Below are positions 1-12,344 of a stretch of 64,000 nucleotides of DNA, piece after piece. Source of the DNA: Liolophura sinensis (taxonomy: Eukaryota > Mollusca > Polyplacophora > Chitonida > Chitonidae). Location: assembly GCF_032854445.1 (NCBI RefSeq), contig NC_088304.1, positions 9,003,704-9,067,703 of the forward strand, given 5' to 3'. The first letter of the stretch is position 1; every line of letters starts with the position of its first letter. Both the position numbers and the translations under genes were made by a program. The notes beneath the pieces are model-generated. The model was not told the DNA's origin and did not search any database. It was given only the letters and a program-made list of their open reading frames with translations.

Positions 1-1560
1 TCCGGTAACACATCAAATAAGTTCTGGTAGTAATTATGTAAGTCTCACTTAAAAAGCACAAACTCTTGAGTATCTTCTGTACTCCCATTTGAAAAAATCG
101 GTCAACTCTTACGCATGTGACGATGACAGTAAAGCTACCTAACTCAACGGCCATTCCCTGGCCTTCCACTGACAGCGGGTTCTCCACCATCTCACAGCAC
201 CATTGAACTCGATGATATTCTTCAGAGACTTACACTTATGGCATTACCAGGGGTACAGAACCGTATGGAATTAGTGTAAAAATGCTTCTTCAAGCCAGAG
301 ATAAAATATCCCTAATATTATCAATCCTCTTTAGGTTCTGGTATATTACCGTCTTCATGGAAATTAGCACGCGTAACACCCATATTCAAATCTGGAAACA
401 GCTCCGAAGTGACAAACAATAGACCGATTTTTCATTTAAACTGTGTTGGTACAGTATCTGAACGTCTGGTATTCCGGCAAGTTTTTGACTACATTTACTC
501 AAGCATTCCCCCTTATCAGTCTGGCTTTTTACCCTCAATCAATGGTTACATAGCTTCTTGACCTGTATTTTGATATTTCCAAAGCCTTGGATGACTGTAA
601 AGAAGTTTAATTTCAATTTTTTGACTTCTTGAAAGCCTTTGACCGTTTTTCGCATTCTGGCCAAGTTATGTTCACTTGTAATAAATGGAAAACCCCACAC
701 CTGGTTTGAAAGTTACCTTGATCCACAAAAACAGCAGTAATACTGAATCGATCCGACTTCAAGCAACTTTTTGAGGGGAGTCCCACAAGGATCTGTCCTA
801 GGGCCTTTGCTATTTGTGATATTTATCAATGATCTCCCTAACGAGATTCTAAATAATATCAAGCTTTTTGCACCGGACTCTTTGTCCTCGATAAAGACCT
901 GTCGTCCATAGATATAAAAGGTCTGTGGATAATGACCTTCATACAGTTGAAAACTGAACAAAAACTTGGCTTGTTGACTCCAACTCCAAAAAGACAAATC
1001 GCTTGTATTTTCGAGATGTAGGTCACCGTACCAACTTACATCTTTTATAGGAGAAACAATTCAATCGACTAACACCTTAAACACCTAGGTATTCTATTTG
1101 ACAGAAAATCTCATCGACAAAACTAATAAAAAAACTGTCCATTTTTAGGCTCTTAAATGCCAACTTGAAAGGAAATGCTTGGAAATATTGTATAAAAACG
1201 TCATCAGGCCATTCCTAGAGTATGTTGGCATCATCTGGGACAACTTGTCCGAAGTTCAAACTAGCACACTAGAAAACATACAAAAAGACAGTCAACGAAT
1301 CATCACTGGTCTCAACTCCAAGTAAAGCCTCAATCCTCCTGTATCTTGAGCTGAACCAAAGGCGTTATATACAAAGCATGATCACTTTTCAGTCAGACGA
1401 ATGATCCTTTAAGGACTATCCACCAAGATATATCACCGCCCCCAACTCACCAGCGCAATGCCTGTCCGGTCAGATCTTCGGATCACCTAAAGACATGCAA
1501 ATGTGGAAGATCAACTTTTAGTAATTCTTTTTGTCCCGAAAACTGTCCGTGATCGGGACG
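1..1560 (+). pseudogene. Decayed LINE (non-LTR retrotransposon) reverse transcriptase
   Basis: Translated fragments show the usual LINE RT landmarks in order: a KFW motif near 20-40, GILPSSWKLARVTPIFKSG near 335-395, a degraded NYRPI-like stretch, and GVPQGSVLGPLLF followed by INDLP near 777-840. The catalytic FADD box appears as APDS just downstream and is therefore altered. Stops and frameshifts lie between the pieces, so no polymerase can be made. It is of Jockey/CR1-like character judged by motif style only; the exact clade is not resolved. The N-terminal endonuclease lies outside the window. Confidence 0.8.
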
Positions 1561-1587
1561 CCTTACCAAAACCTTTAAGAAGTATAG

Positions 1588-1852
1588 AGTGAGTTAATGC
1601 TTGGGGTTTGACGTCGTACTTAACAATTTTTCATTTCATATGGCGACGAAGGAATCTTTAGAGTGCATAAAATGTACCTCCTTGTTGCAGGACGGATTCC
1701 CACCGCTCTTTCATCTAGTGTTGCTTCACTGAAACGCCTTACTGAAGGCAAGTAAGCCGCCCCGCCTGAGCCATTATACTGATACGGGTCAACAAGGCGT
1801 TGCACTATCCATTTCATGCCGATCGCCAAGCGAGGAAGCTACAACATCCTGT
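1588..1852 (+). repeat. Dispersed repeat family B, near-complete copy
   Basis: It starts with TTTGACGTCGTACTTAACAA and contains CTCCTTGTTGCAGGACGGAT, GCCATTATACTGATACGGGT and CCAAGCGAGGAAG. Copies occur at 26350-26607 and 61550-61815, with 3' parts at 3450-3600, 63500-63655 and about 16440-16510. No coding capacity is visible. It looks like a short non-autonomous element, but I cannot assign its class. Confidence 0.8.
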
Positions 1853-1859
1853 TTTAAGG

Positions 1860-3260
1860 TCTTAGGTGTGACTCGACCCAGGGTTGAAAAAGTATAGAAG
1901 ACAACAATCAGTGCAAAATTACGCTAGGCAAGGCGTTTCACACGCTGAACCCGCCAGCGTGGTACTATGTGGGAGACCGTAATTTTAATATTATTCTACG
2001 GTTGCAGCTCTTTGAGCCACGATCACTATAGTAACTTTGATTCTACAAAATGTCAATGTGGAAATCTTCATAAAATTACTGCCCGTTTCCTTTTAGAATG
2101 TAGTAGACAACCCATGTTAACACGTATCACGACACCAAGTAACTTGAACGATACATCGACAGCTGTCCTGTTATATGGCCACACAAATGTAAGCACCACG
2201 GTTAATTTGCTAAGCTTTCTAGAAGGCTGTAAGTACATTCTGAAAACAAAAGGACTTAATTAGCGGAGTAAAGCGAAATATTTTTCAAAATGTGCATACC
2301 TTTAGCTCCATGTATCTGAATACATATTCGAGACTGTAGTCGGAAAATACTAGTGTGGTAGTTACGAGGGTTCATCTTATATATCTCTTTTCAAAGTAGA
2401 TTTATTTATTTATTTATTTATTTATCTATTTATTTGTATGTGGGTGTACATTCGGATGTGCGGACTTGCGTATGTTTATATAAATCTGCTCGAAAATATG
2501 TGTTAAAGGGGAAGAAAACTTTTAAAAAATGACACTGTAGGCTGAAAAGAGCACATCTGGTGGTGCCTGCTGCATAATTTTTCCTTGCCATACATGTACA
2601 GCCTGAAAACGGCAAAGCTGGCATAAATCGCTGAGTCCATCGCGTCCTCCATCTTTAACACCCTGTAATTTATGCTGGGGGTGTGTTGCCTCTCAGCCAA
2701 TGAGAGTCGTTAAAGCTGCCGGCTTGTAAACTCGGAACCTACGTCCAACATTCTGGTTTTCCGATCGTCAGGCGGAAAACGACGTGTTCGTTACGTTCTT
2801 GGAAGGAGAGTTCTACCGGAAATGTACGAACTGCACTTCGGCGGTTTCCAACGGCAATTCTTCTCCTAACACAGAAGACTAATTTATAATTTATCAACTT
2901 GAAGTACACATTAGAACTTTTTTAAGGAATGCACCTGCGAGGAAATCCATACTCTTTTCAATGGTATTTGATTGATATTTAAATTTTCTTCTCCTTTAAT
3001 ATACATATCGCAGTGTATCAAAATTAATATGTAAGGTATGTAAATTATATATCTGCTAACTGTGAAATAACCCTGTTGCCCATCATGACCATAGGCGGCA
3101 AGAGGGGTCCAATAACTATAACTACAACCAAAATTATCATTTCTATACCAATAATTATTTATTCATTACTAAATCGTTAATTCATATAGTTTTAAGTCTT
3201 CAATTATTTCATAAGTTATATGTGCATTTTTTCAGTATATTATTCAGATGTTTTCGCTGT
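1860..3260. other. Non-coding segment of the direct repeat
   Basis: AT-rich DNA without a convincing exon. It includes a TTTA tetranucleotide run at about 2399-2432. Short open frames here show no family resemblance and are broken differently in the right-hand copy. Confidence 0.6.
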
Positions 3261-3268
3261 CTTACATG

Positions 3269-3270
<2 letters not shown>

Positions 3271-3330
<60 letters not shown>
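3271..3330. repeat. TA dinucleotide microsatellite
   Basis: About 30 uninterrupted TA units. The matching site in the right-hand copy (63277-63386) is longer and preceded by TATC units, so the locus has changed length since the block was duplicated. Confidence 0.97.
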
Positions 3331-3333
<3 letters not shown>

Positions 3334-3449
3334 GTTACGTTCGATTCTGCTTGTTTGTAACTCAATGGGCCTCTACTACCATTTAATGTTTTTTATCTTG
3401 TATTCCTATATTATGTGAAAATTCAGTACGCTTAAACATTGTTTGGTGG

Positions 3450-3600
3450 TCGGTAGTCTAGTGCTGCTTCATGGAGACGCCTTGCCGAAGGCAAGTAAGT
3501 CGCCCTGCCCGAGTTATTATACCGATACGGTCAACCAGTCGTTGCACTATCCCGTTCATGCTGAACGCCAAGCGAGGAAGTTACAACTTCCTGCAATGGA
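3450..3600 (+). repeat. Dispersed repeat family B, 3' part
   Basis: Begins within TAGTGCTGCTTCATGGAGAC and runs through GTCGTTGCACTATCCCGTTC to CCAAGCGAGGAAGTTACAAC. It matches the 3' half of the copy at 1588-1852. Confidence 0.75.
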
Positions 3601-3947
3601 TTGCTAATTGACACCTTTGGCTACACCTAACGTAGGTTTGCCTACATGTCTACAAGGTAACAAATATAATAAGTTCCGTAAATACAAGTCTCCCGCTTTT
3701 ATTGGCATGTCCTACGGCCTACGAGAAATAATTTGCATCAAACTCTTCCAGTCGCGGTTCGGGATCAGTCCCGATCGCCGGGGAAAAGCGAAATTCCAGT
3801 TATCGGAATCAAGGAGAGAAGCCCAGCGGACTAAAACTCCAGCGGACAAAACCCTCAGGGGACAAAACTCCAGCGGATAAAACTCCCAGCTGACAACAAA
3901 AGCCCCACCTACAAGAAGCCCGGCGAACAAAAGTCCCGTTGTCTTAA

Positions 3948-5068
3948 TTAACTTAATTTATTAATTAATTAATAAACATATCTGACAGTCTGACGTACAT
4001 GGTGTCAAATATTTGTCGACGGGAATTCATATAGTGTGAGTTGGTCTTCCATCTAGCGCACCCCAGTCTGTCACTCAGGTTTAATAGCTATCCTGTCATA
4101 AGCTTTGTCTCGGACGTCTCTAATATTATTATCGAATGCTTTTCGTCGAGCAAAATATAATGTTATTCTACGTAGTACCATTATACTTAATTTGTTTTTT
4201 TCTGAAATATTTCAGCATGGCATACAGCTTATAGCTTACTACGATTCACAGTATCACCTTGCAGCTGCCGTAAAGTATGCAAAGTAAGTCCGTTTACAGG
4301 CATGTAATTTTATGTGTTCTCTATAGCAGATGTATTTAAAATATTGATTATTTAGACATTTAAACCAAATCATATTATAGTTCACAAAAAATATTGTTTA
4401 TAAATACTCTTAAAAAGATTAAAAAATAATCTTATTTTTTATAAGTTTTTTTTATTTTTATAAGTTACTGTGTATTTCTTCTATATCATATGCCCCACAT
4501 TAAATCTGAAGTATTTTATAATAATTGCGTAAATTAAAATTTATGTATAATTTCCCGAAATCCGGAAAAATGAATGTTGGCTGCATGTTTTAGAACATCT
4601 ACACTTGGAAAGATCGAAACGGGCACGCTTTGTTTCTCTTGGTTTCTGATTTATATTCTTAGAATAGGATAGAAGTCAAACAAAAGCTCCAGTACAGCAA
4701 TTGTTTTTAATACTTGTGGACTTCTTTAGTGTTCAGATAAGCCTGTATATCGCTGAGAGATATATATCTCTTTCCGATGTCGTCAAAACGGTTAGAATAC
4801 ATGAAGATTGAACAAGTAAGACGAGGTTCTTTTGATTTGCAAACATGTATTGAAATCTGAAACGTCACTTCAGGGAGAATGTTTCAAGCTTTCGCAAACA
4901 ACAATGTCATTGGCCATATACGCTTAGTATTGATCGAGGGGCTTAGGTCCACCGGGGCTTTGTCCGTCCCCACAATCGTCGCCATGGTTCAGTAAGTGAT
5001 CCAGGGCGCTCGTACGCCTATTGCATTGTCTTACATTAAGACCTCTTGCCTTCCAACACTTCACACAT
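3948..5068. other. No gene seen
   Basis: AT-rich intergenic DNA between the end repeat and the tandem duplication. I found no splice-bounded exon, RNA gene or recognisable element. Confidence 0.5.
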
Positions 5069-8000
5069 TTTGATAAAATGAAAAATCACATTACAAGGCG
5101 TTGCACAAATTACAAAAGGTGACGGAAACGTCAATATATTTAAAAGCGGTGGTTGGATTGTTTATGAAGAAAAGAAGCTTCAGCAGTCCACATTTTGTCC
5201 ATATACCATGTACGTTATTAGCTGAATATTCAGGTGACGCCTGCATTTACATGTAAGATTTGCAAGGTTTTCACCTGGGTTGATAACAGTTTATCAACAG
5301 TTTATTTGCCCATAAGTGAACTTCTTCTATATGCGCCCATTATTGCGGTGGGTTAAGTTAGATTAGCTCAGGTATGTAAACTTTGGTGTCATATCCTTAT
5401 CTGTGATCTACATGTCTAAAAACTACAATGTCAGAGCAAATCTTTGAGCAAATTTTTTGACTTTCCATCAAGAATACTGGTAATTGAAAGTTCCACCAAA
5501 CACTACGATTAAGAACTAAATTAAGAAGAAAAACAGCACTATTATAAAAGTGTATGTCAGACCGTATACTTTTGTTTTTCAAATTTTTACAATCTGGTAA
5601 ATTGCCTTTAAAACACTGGATACTTAGGTTGCCTTTTCTGACCATACTGTGAACAATGACGTCACTTAAGGTTTTTGTCATTTGTTAAATGCAGATTGCT
5701 AAACTAGTACATTGAAAAACACAGATATATACTAGTATAAACTATATAAACTAGTATATGGGTACAGACCCATAAATGCCGAACTGAACTGAAAAAAAAA
5801 TTAATTATTTCTTAATGAATGATGATTTAGGCACTACTCTGCAAATGGAGCAGTCAGGCATCATTCATTGCTTTGACAATTGCTTTGAATCCTTGATATC
5901 GCGAGAAGATTAGGTTCGTGGAACATTCTACGACGAGCTGTAGACACCAGGCAACAGGACTTGAACATGAGCAAATTTCCAAAGTGTAACACGACTGCTA
6001 GCTCAGTAGCATTTTTACCATGACAAGGACTATCCACAGGCGATTGTAATTAACCTGTTACTATCACTTGTAGAAGATTTTCTAGGGGTACACCAAATAC
6101 TTCTAGAGCGTTGCACTTAAAACGTTTTTTTGATAGATCTCAACAAATTTGCTCTTTAGAGAATAAATTGTGAGAGGACACTATCAGATTGTACACAAAG
6201 AGGAGTCTTCCTCTAGAAATATCGGACTTAAGCCATCACCTCCAGAAGTAGTACAGGGGAGAATCAAAAACAGACCGTATAGGAGTTAATGAAAATACTC
6301 CATGAGAAGCCCTTCTTATAAGCAATGTTCGCCTTCTAAATCAAAGAGAGCTGCTCTTGACATATTTAAAAGATTAAATTTAAGGTCAAAACGCCCACAA
6401 ACAGTCATGTTTCATAGTGATATGAATCACTTGACTTCATCTTCTCCACTGTCCAAACAGCTTGACCTTACAAAAAACCAATGGCTGCCAACACCCAGGT
6501 ATCCGTAATTAAAGCCACCATGCAATTAAGACATCAAATTTAGAAGCAAGATGTTAGTCAAAACATCCATGGCGCCCGCTGTCAGATAAATGAGAGTGTA
6601 TATTCATGAATAGTGTTTAATGGTCTTTCAGGTGACATACTTGTTGTTAGTGTATTACATGACATCAGAAGCCCATTACCGATTAGTATACAACTTTCCT
6701 ATAACTAGTCTCCATGGCACAGTACACATATTACGTCATCTGAAGTAGCTCGCGCCAACTGATGGAGAAATATACCAACGTCTTTGGTGTAAATTGTAAA
6801 CTGAGTCATGGGAAATCTAAAATTTGAAAATTAAAACTACGATTTCTCTGACCATTGCTATGCAGTTAAGAACCCGCTGACTATTTTCATATTTCCAAGC
6901 AACTATAAACCAATTATTATCAAAGACATTGGTGTCCTTTTACAAAACATTCCGTCGTCGTAATTTTCTAAAATCTAGTTCAATACAACCGCATTTGGAA
7001 CCCATCATGCATCAGCCGTTTTTCAGACGTTTGCTGTGCAATAGTGAGAAAGAAATACACGGCTGCGCACATACGTCACATAACGTATTAGAGATGGAAG
7101 AAAAGTGTAAAGTGCGGTGGAGACTAGCTATAGGGAAGTCGCATAGTTCTAGGTAATGGACTTCGATAAATACCCAATTTTATGAGTCCATGTGATTAGA
7201 TAGAATCTAGACAATATTTTTAATTAATGTGTCAGAGAGAGTATCAGTGGTATCATCTCATGCTTTAAGGTATATATACTCAATAAAAATATAACCGCAC
7301 GAAGCAATTTTATATTGTTTGATTTAACAATTAGGGTAAGTATTTATCATCGATTATGGCTTCAATTTCCACCAGATTTTCACATTTTAGGGCCATAATC
7401 CAGAAGCTACGGTAACATGAAAACGGAGTGGTAAGTAATCACAGTTCAAGCTCTGTGATGCTAACGGTGGACCCACTTGGTACTGAGTGCAGTGGACGGT
7501 GATTACCGAATAACACGTTAATTAATTCTCAGAGAAAACAATATAAAATTGCTTGGTGAGTTTATAATTTGTTGGATATATTTTTCATAGATTTTTGTCA
7601 CATAAGAAGATATATTATATATTTTGCAAACTTGTTATGCAACCATAGGTGGGTCGAGTAACACATCGTCACACTCACAAAAGTAATATGCTACGGTTAC
7701 GAGACAACAGGCAACGATCTGCTTCAGGTAGTCTACTACAGTTATCTCCCCTTATCTCTTCGAATTCAAGTAAACGCTCATGCCATGTATTTTCCCTGTT
7801 AACATGTCAGATGTTTATTCCGCTCTTGACCACAATATTGTGTAACTCTTACAATACCTGCTTGCTATAGGATATACACTAAAGAAAAATATAAATGCTA
7901 AACTTTTGTTTGACCAGATAATGCTGGGATTTTTGTCAGTATAGTGCCGAGATGGCCGAGAGCAAAACCCTCCACCAGTGTGCATTCCAGTTTCCAAAAC

Positions 8001-8150
8001 CAGTGCTGTCGATTTCAAGCCTTTTCACCGTTTTGGCCAATCAGACAATTGTGGCTCCCTCTGTAATATTCAGTGATCTGTTAGGTCTTCCCTGGCACTC
8101 CTTACCCTCAGTTGTGCAAAGTCTACCTGTACAGTAAAAGTTCTGTCAAA
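5069..8150. repeat. Tandem duplication of ~3.08 kb, copy 1
   Basis: The stretch from TTTTGATAAAATGAAAAATC to AAAAGTTCTGTCAAA recurs immediately downstream at 8151-11200 with high identity (period about 3082). No transposase or polymerase frame is visible. The unit contains an 11-bp inverted repeat (AATGAATGATG / CATCATTCATT, near 5813-5870) and a nested inverted-repeat structure at 7302-7554. Its right end (about 8070-8150) is the first ~80 bases of a Tc1-like transposon, cut off at 8150 where copy 2 begins. Confidence 0.95.
7302..7554. repeat. Nested inverted-repeat structure in copy 1
   Basis: Perfect 19-bp arms AAGCAATTTTATATTGTTT (7302-7320) and its reverse complement (7536-7554) enclose ~215 bases. 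Inside are GATTATGGC / GCCATAATC and ATCACAG / CTGTGAT inverted pairs. The copy-2 equivalent is 10350-10604, with a mismatch in the left arm. It may be a MITE-like relic or a structured RNA region; the sequence alone cannot tell. Confidence 0.7.
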
Positions 8151-11100
8151 TTTGATAAAATGAAAAATCACATTACAAGGCGTTGCACAAATTACAAAAG
8201 GTGACGGAAACGTCAATATATTTAAAAGGGGTAGTTGGATTGTTTATGAAGAGAAGAATCTTCAGCAGTCCACATTTTGTCCATATACCATGTACGTTAT
8301 TAGCTGAATATTCAGGTGACGCCTGCATTTACATGTAAGATTTGCAAGGTTTTCACCTGGGTTGATAACAGTTTATCAACAGTTTATTTGCCCATAAGTG
8401 AACTTCTTCTATATGCGCCCATTATTGCGGTGGGTTAAGTTAGATTAGCTCAGGTATGTAAACTTTGGTGTCATATCCTTATCTGTGATCTACATGTTTA
8501 AAAACTACAACGTCAGAGCAAATCTTTGAGCAAATTTTTTGACTTTCCATCAAGAATACTGGTAATTGAAAGTTCCACCAAACACTAAGATTAAGAACTA
8601 AATTAAGAAGAAAAAAAGCACTATTATAAAAGTGTATGTCAGACCGTATACGTTTGTTTTTCAAATTTTTACAATCTGGTAAATTGCCTTTAAAACACTG
8701 GATACCTAGGTTGCCTTTTCTGACCATACTGTGAACAATGACGTCACTTAAGGTTTTTGTCATTTGTTAAATGCAGATTGCTAAACTACTACATTAAAAT
8801 ACACAGATATACTGGTACAGACCCATAACTGTCGATCTGAACTGAAAAAAATGAATTATTTCTTAATGAATGATGATTAAGGCACTACTCTGCAAATGGA
8901 GCAGTCAGGCATCATTCATTGCTTTGACAATTGCTTTGAATCCTTGATATCGCGAGAAGATTAGGTTCGTGGAACATTCTACGACGAGCTGTAGACACCA
9001 GGCAACAGGACTTGAACATGAGCAAATTTCCAAAGTGTAACACGACTGCTAGCTCAGTAGCATTTTCACCATGACAAAGACTATCCAAAGGCGACTGTAA
9101 TTAACCTGTTACTATCACTTGTAGAAGATTTTCTAGGGGTACACCAACTACTTCTAGAGCGTTGCACTTAAAACGTTTTTTGATAGATCTCAACAAATTC
9201 GCTCTTTAGAGAATAAATTGTGAGAGGACACTATCAGATTGTACACAAAGAGGAGTCTTCCTCTAGAAATATCGGACTTAAGCCATCACCTCCAGAGGTA
9301 GTACAAGGGAGGATCAAAAACAGATTGTATAGGAGTTAATGAAAATACTCCATGAGAAGCCCTTCTTATAAGCAATGTTCGCCTTCTAAATCAAAGAGAG
9401 CTGCTCTAGACAGATTTAAAAGATTTAAATTTAAGGTCAAAACGCCCACAAACAGTCATGTTTCATAGTGATATGAATCACTTGACTTCATCTTCTCCAC
9501 TGTCCAAACAGCTTGACCTTACAAAAAACCAATGGCTGCCAACACCCAGGTATCCGTAATTAAAGCCACCATGCAATTAAGACATCAAATTTAGAAGCAA
9601 GATGTTAGTCAAAACATCCATGGCGCCCGCTGTCAGATAAATGAGAGTGTATATTCATGAATAGTGTTTAATGGTCTTTCAGGTGACATACTTGTTGTTA
9701 GTGTATTACATGACATCAGAAGCCCATTACCGATTAGTATACAACTTCCCTATAACTAGTCTCCATGGCACAGTACACATATTACGTCATCTGTAGAAGC
9801 TCGCGCCACCTGATGGAGAAATATACCAACGTCTTTGGTGTAAATTGTGAACTGAGTCATGGGAAATCTAAAATTTGAAAATTAAAACTACGATTTCTCT
9901 GACCATTGCTATGCAGTTAAGAACCCGCTGACTATTTTCATATTTCCAAGCAACTATAAACCAATAATTATCAAAGACATTGGTGTCCTTTTACAAAACA
10001 TTCCGTCGTCGTAATTTTCTTAAATCTAGTTCAATACAACCGCATTTGGAACCCATCATGCATCAGCCATTTCTCAAACGTTTGCTGCGCAGTAGAGAGA
10101 AAGAAATACACGGCTGCGCACATACGTCACATAATGTATTAGAGATGGAAGAAAAGTGTGAAGTGCGGTGGAGACTAGCTATAGGGAAGTCGCATAGTTC
10201 TAGGTAATGGACTTCGATAAATACCCAATTTTATGAGTCTATGTGATTAGATAGAATCTAGACAATATTTTAAATTAATGTCAGAGAGAGTATCAGTGGT
10301 ATCATCTTATGCTTTAAGGTATATATACACAATAAAAATACAACCGCACGAAGCAATTTTATATTTTTTGATTCAACAATTAGGGTAAGTATTTATCATC
10401 GATTATGGCTTCAATTTCCACCAGATTTTTCACATTTTAGGGCCATAATCCAGAAGCTACGGTAACATGAAAACGGAGTGGTAAGTAATCACAGTTCAAG
10501 CTCTGTGATGCTAACGGTGGACACACTTGGTACTGAGTGCAATGGACGGTGATTACCGAATAACACGTTAATTAATTCTCAGAGAAAACAATATAAAATT
10601 GCTTGGTGAGTTTATAATTTGTTGGATATATTTTTCATAGATTTTTGTCACATAAGAAGATATATTATATATTTTGCAAACTTGTTATGCAACCATAGGT
10701 GGGTCGAGTAACACATCGTCACACTCACAAAAGTAATATGCTACGGTTACGAAACAACAGGCAACGATCTGCTTCAGGTAGTCTACTACAGTTATCTCCC
10801 CTTATCTCTTCGAATTCAAGTAAACGCTCATGCCATGTATTTTCCCTGTTAACATGTCAGATGTTTATTCCGCTCTTGACCACAATATTGTGTAACTCTT
10901 ACAATACCTGCTTGCTATAGGATATACACTAAAGAAAAATATAAATGCTAAACTTTTGTTTGACCAGATAATGCTGGGATTTTTGTCAGTATAGTGCCGA
11001 GATGGCCGAGAGCAAAACCCTCCACCAGTGTGCATTCCAGTTTCCAAAACCAGTGCTGTCGATTTCAAGCCTTTTCACCGTTTTGGCCAATCAGACAATT

Positions 11101-11200
11101 GTGGCTCCCTCTGTAATATTCAGTGATCTGTTAGGTCTTCCCTGGCACTCCTTACCCTCAGTTGTGCAAAGTCTACCTGTACAGTAAAAGTTCTGTCAAA
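8151..11200. repeat. Tandem duplication of ~3.08 kb, copy 2
   Basis: It repeats 5069-8150 with a few percent of substitutions and small indels. Unlike copy 1, its right end continues into the rest of the Tc1-like transposon (to about 11757), so this copy keeps the original right-hand junction. Confidence 0.95.
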
Positions 11201-11757
11201 AGGCACAATGATACAGGTGCCACAAAACTAACGAGAGCGCGCCTTCGGCCCTTAGAGCTGTCGCCAGAGCACTTAACGATTAATCGTCTCAGAAAACGTC
11301 ATGGAGCATTCAGCGCGACAACTAATTGCCCTCATGCCCGCAGCAGCGTGACAGTCGGCCTCCATAATCCATAATTCCGCTCAAACGGTTCCGAATCGCC
11401 TCAGAGAAGCGAATTTGCCAGCTCGTAAATCACTCCAGGGTATACACCTGAGCCCTGCGCGACCCCAATAGTCGCCCCACTTCTCCAGCGCCATGGGTTA
11501 ACATTGCAGAACGGCAATGCTCGTTCCCATTTCGCTGCTGTATGCAGGGCATATCTAAAGGCCGAAAACGTTGAAGTGCTCAGCTGGCCGGCATAGTTAG
11601 CTGATCTGTCCCCAGTGCTCAGCTGGCCAGCGTAGTTACCTGATCTGTCCACAATTGAACACCTATGGGATGTTCTCGACGGGCGTGCTCGTCGGCAACC
11701 CGCCAGTTCCGGGTAACAGCGCGGAGTTGCATTTGGCCCTCATATAGGAGTGGGCAG
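11120..11757 (+). mobile_element. Tc1/mariner-type transposon, internally deleted and broken
   Basis: It aligns with the reverse complement of the element at 17040-17990: shared stretches include CCTTAGAGCTGTC, CGGTTCCGAATCGCCTCAGA and CAGTTCCGGGTAACA. The 3' part encodes the Tc1 C-terminal signature IEHLWDVLD. Much of the middle, including the region around the DDE residues, is missing or scrambled and several stops are present. A SINE 3' fragment follows directly at about 11757. Confidence 0.75.
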
Positions 11758-11893
11758 TGGGAAGATGTGCCAGCAACCTGCGGATGGTCGTGGGTTTCCC
11801 CGAAACCGGTTTCCACCCACCATAATGATGGTGCCAGGGTGAAATATTCTTGAGTACGGCGTAAAACACCAATCAAATAAATAAATAAATCTC
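11757..11893 (+). mobile_element. tRNA-derived SINE (family A), 3' part
   Basis: Contains CAGCAACCTGCGGATGGTCG, CCACCCACCATAATG and the family tail TTGAGTACGGCGTAAAACAC followed by ATAAATAAATAAAT. The tRNA-like head is missing. Confidence 0.85.
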
Positions 11894-11928
11894 AAAACAA
11901 TGCTCCAGGAAGGACTAATTCATTAGGG

Positions 11929-12162
11929 ATGCCGGAAATCATTAACCAAGGTTTCCGTAGTGACAGTCCAGGATACAATCGACAGGAAACACAGATTCGG
12001 ACTGTTCTTGATTTCGCTGAACAGACGACACATGCTAATCCCACAATGTGCCCTGGAGACGACTGTTGACTCTTTTCTGCATTGGATGACGAAAGAAATG
12101 CTGGTAATCGTACAGACAAGGGTTCCATTCTAAATGTCAATGGCGAATCGGATGAATGGTAG
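11929..12162 (+). other. Unexplained open frame with one in-frame TGA
   Basis: From an ATG at 11929 the frame reads 46 codons (MPEIINQGFRSDSPGYN...), meets TGA at 12067-12069, then stays open for 30 more polar codons ending GESDEW before TAG at 12160. The composition resembles the polar protein encoded just downstream, but the frame does not join that gene in phase by any splice I could find. It may be an old exon, a pseudogene or chance. Confidence 0.3.
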
Positions 12163-12280
12163 ATAGATAATTGCGTTTTTGCAACCGGTAAAAGCGATCA
12201 AACTTTACATGATATATCAGAAGAATGGATTCCGACGAGCCTGACTCACGGATATCAACGGTCGTGTGACTTAGAGCTCA

Positions 12281-12288
12281 ATATAAAG
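12281..12288 (+). promoter_or_regulatory. TATA-like box upstream of the two-exon gene
   Basis: ATATAAAG lies 64 bases upstream of the ATG at 12345, a spacing that leaves room for a transcription start near 12310. This is a consensus match only. Confidence 0.4.
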
Positions 12289-12344
12289 GGAAAAAGGAAT
12301 GTAACCATAAGCAGAGGAATGTAATCAGCACAGAGCAGTTGTTA

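Larger units (their letters stand above)
1..3947 (+). repeat. Left copy of a ~3.95-kb direct repeat shared by both window ends
   Basis: This block matches 59963-64000 nearly base for base in the same orientation, with scattered substitutions and a few small indels. It holds, in order, a decayed LINE reverse transcriptase (1-1560), a dispersed repeat (about 1588-1852), unique-looking AT-rich DNA with a TTTA run, a TA microsatellite (about 3271-3330), a second partial dispersed repeat (about 3450-3600) and a G/C-richer patch of short CAGCGGACAAAAC-like repeats (about 3830-3945). The shared order of several unrelated parts argues for a segmental duplication or an assembly duplicate rather than two independent insertions. 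The left boundary lies outside the window. Confidence 0.93.

Noticed and set aside
5397-8763. 94-codon minus-strand frame present in both tandem copies
   Set aside because: The differences between copies show no coding-type pattern that I can judge, there is no recognisable domain and there are no splice or promoter signals; conservation merely reflects the recent duplication.
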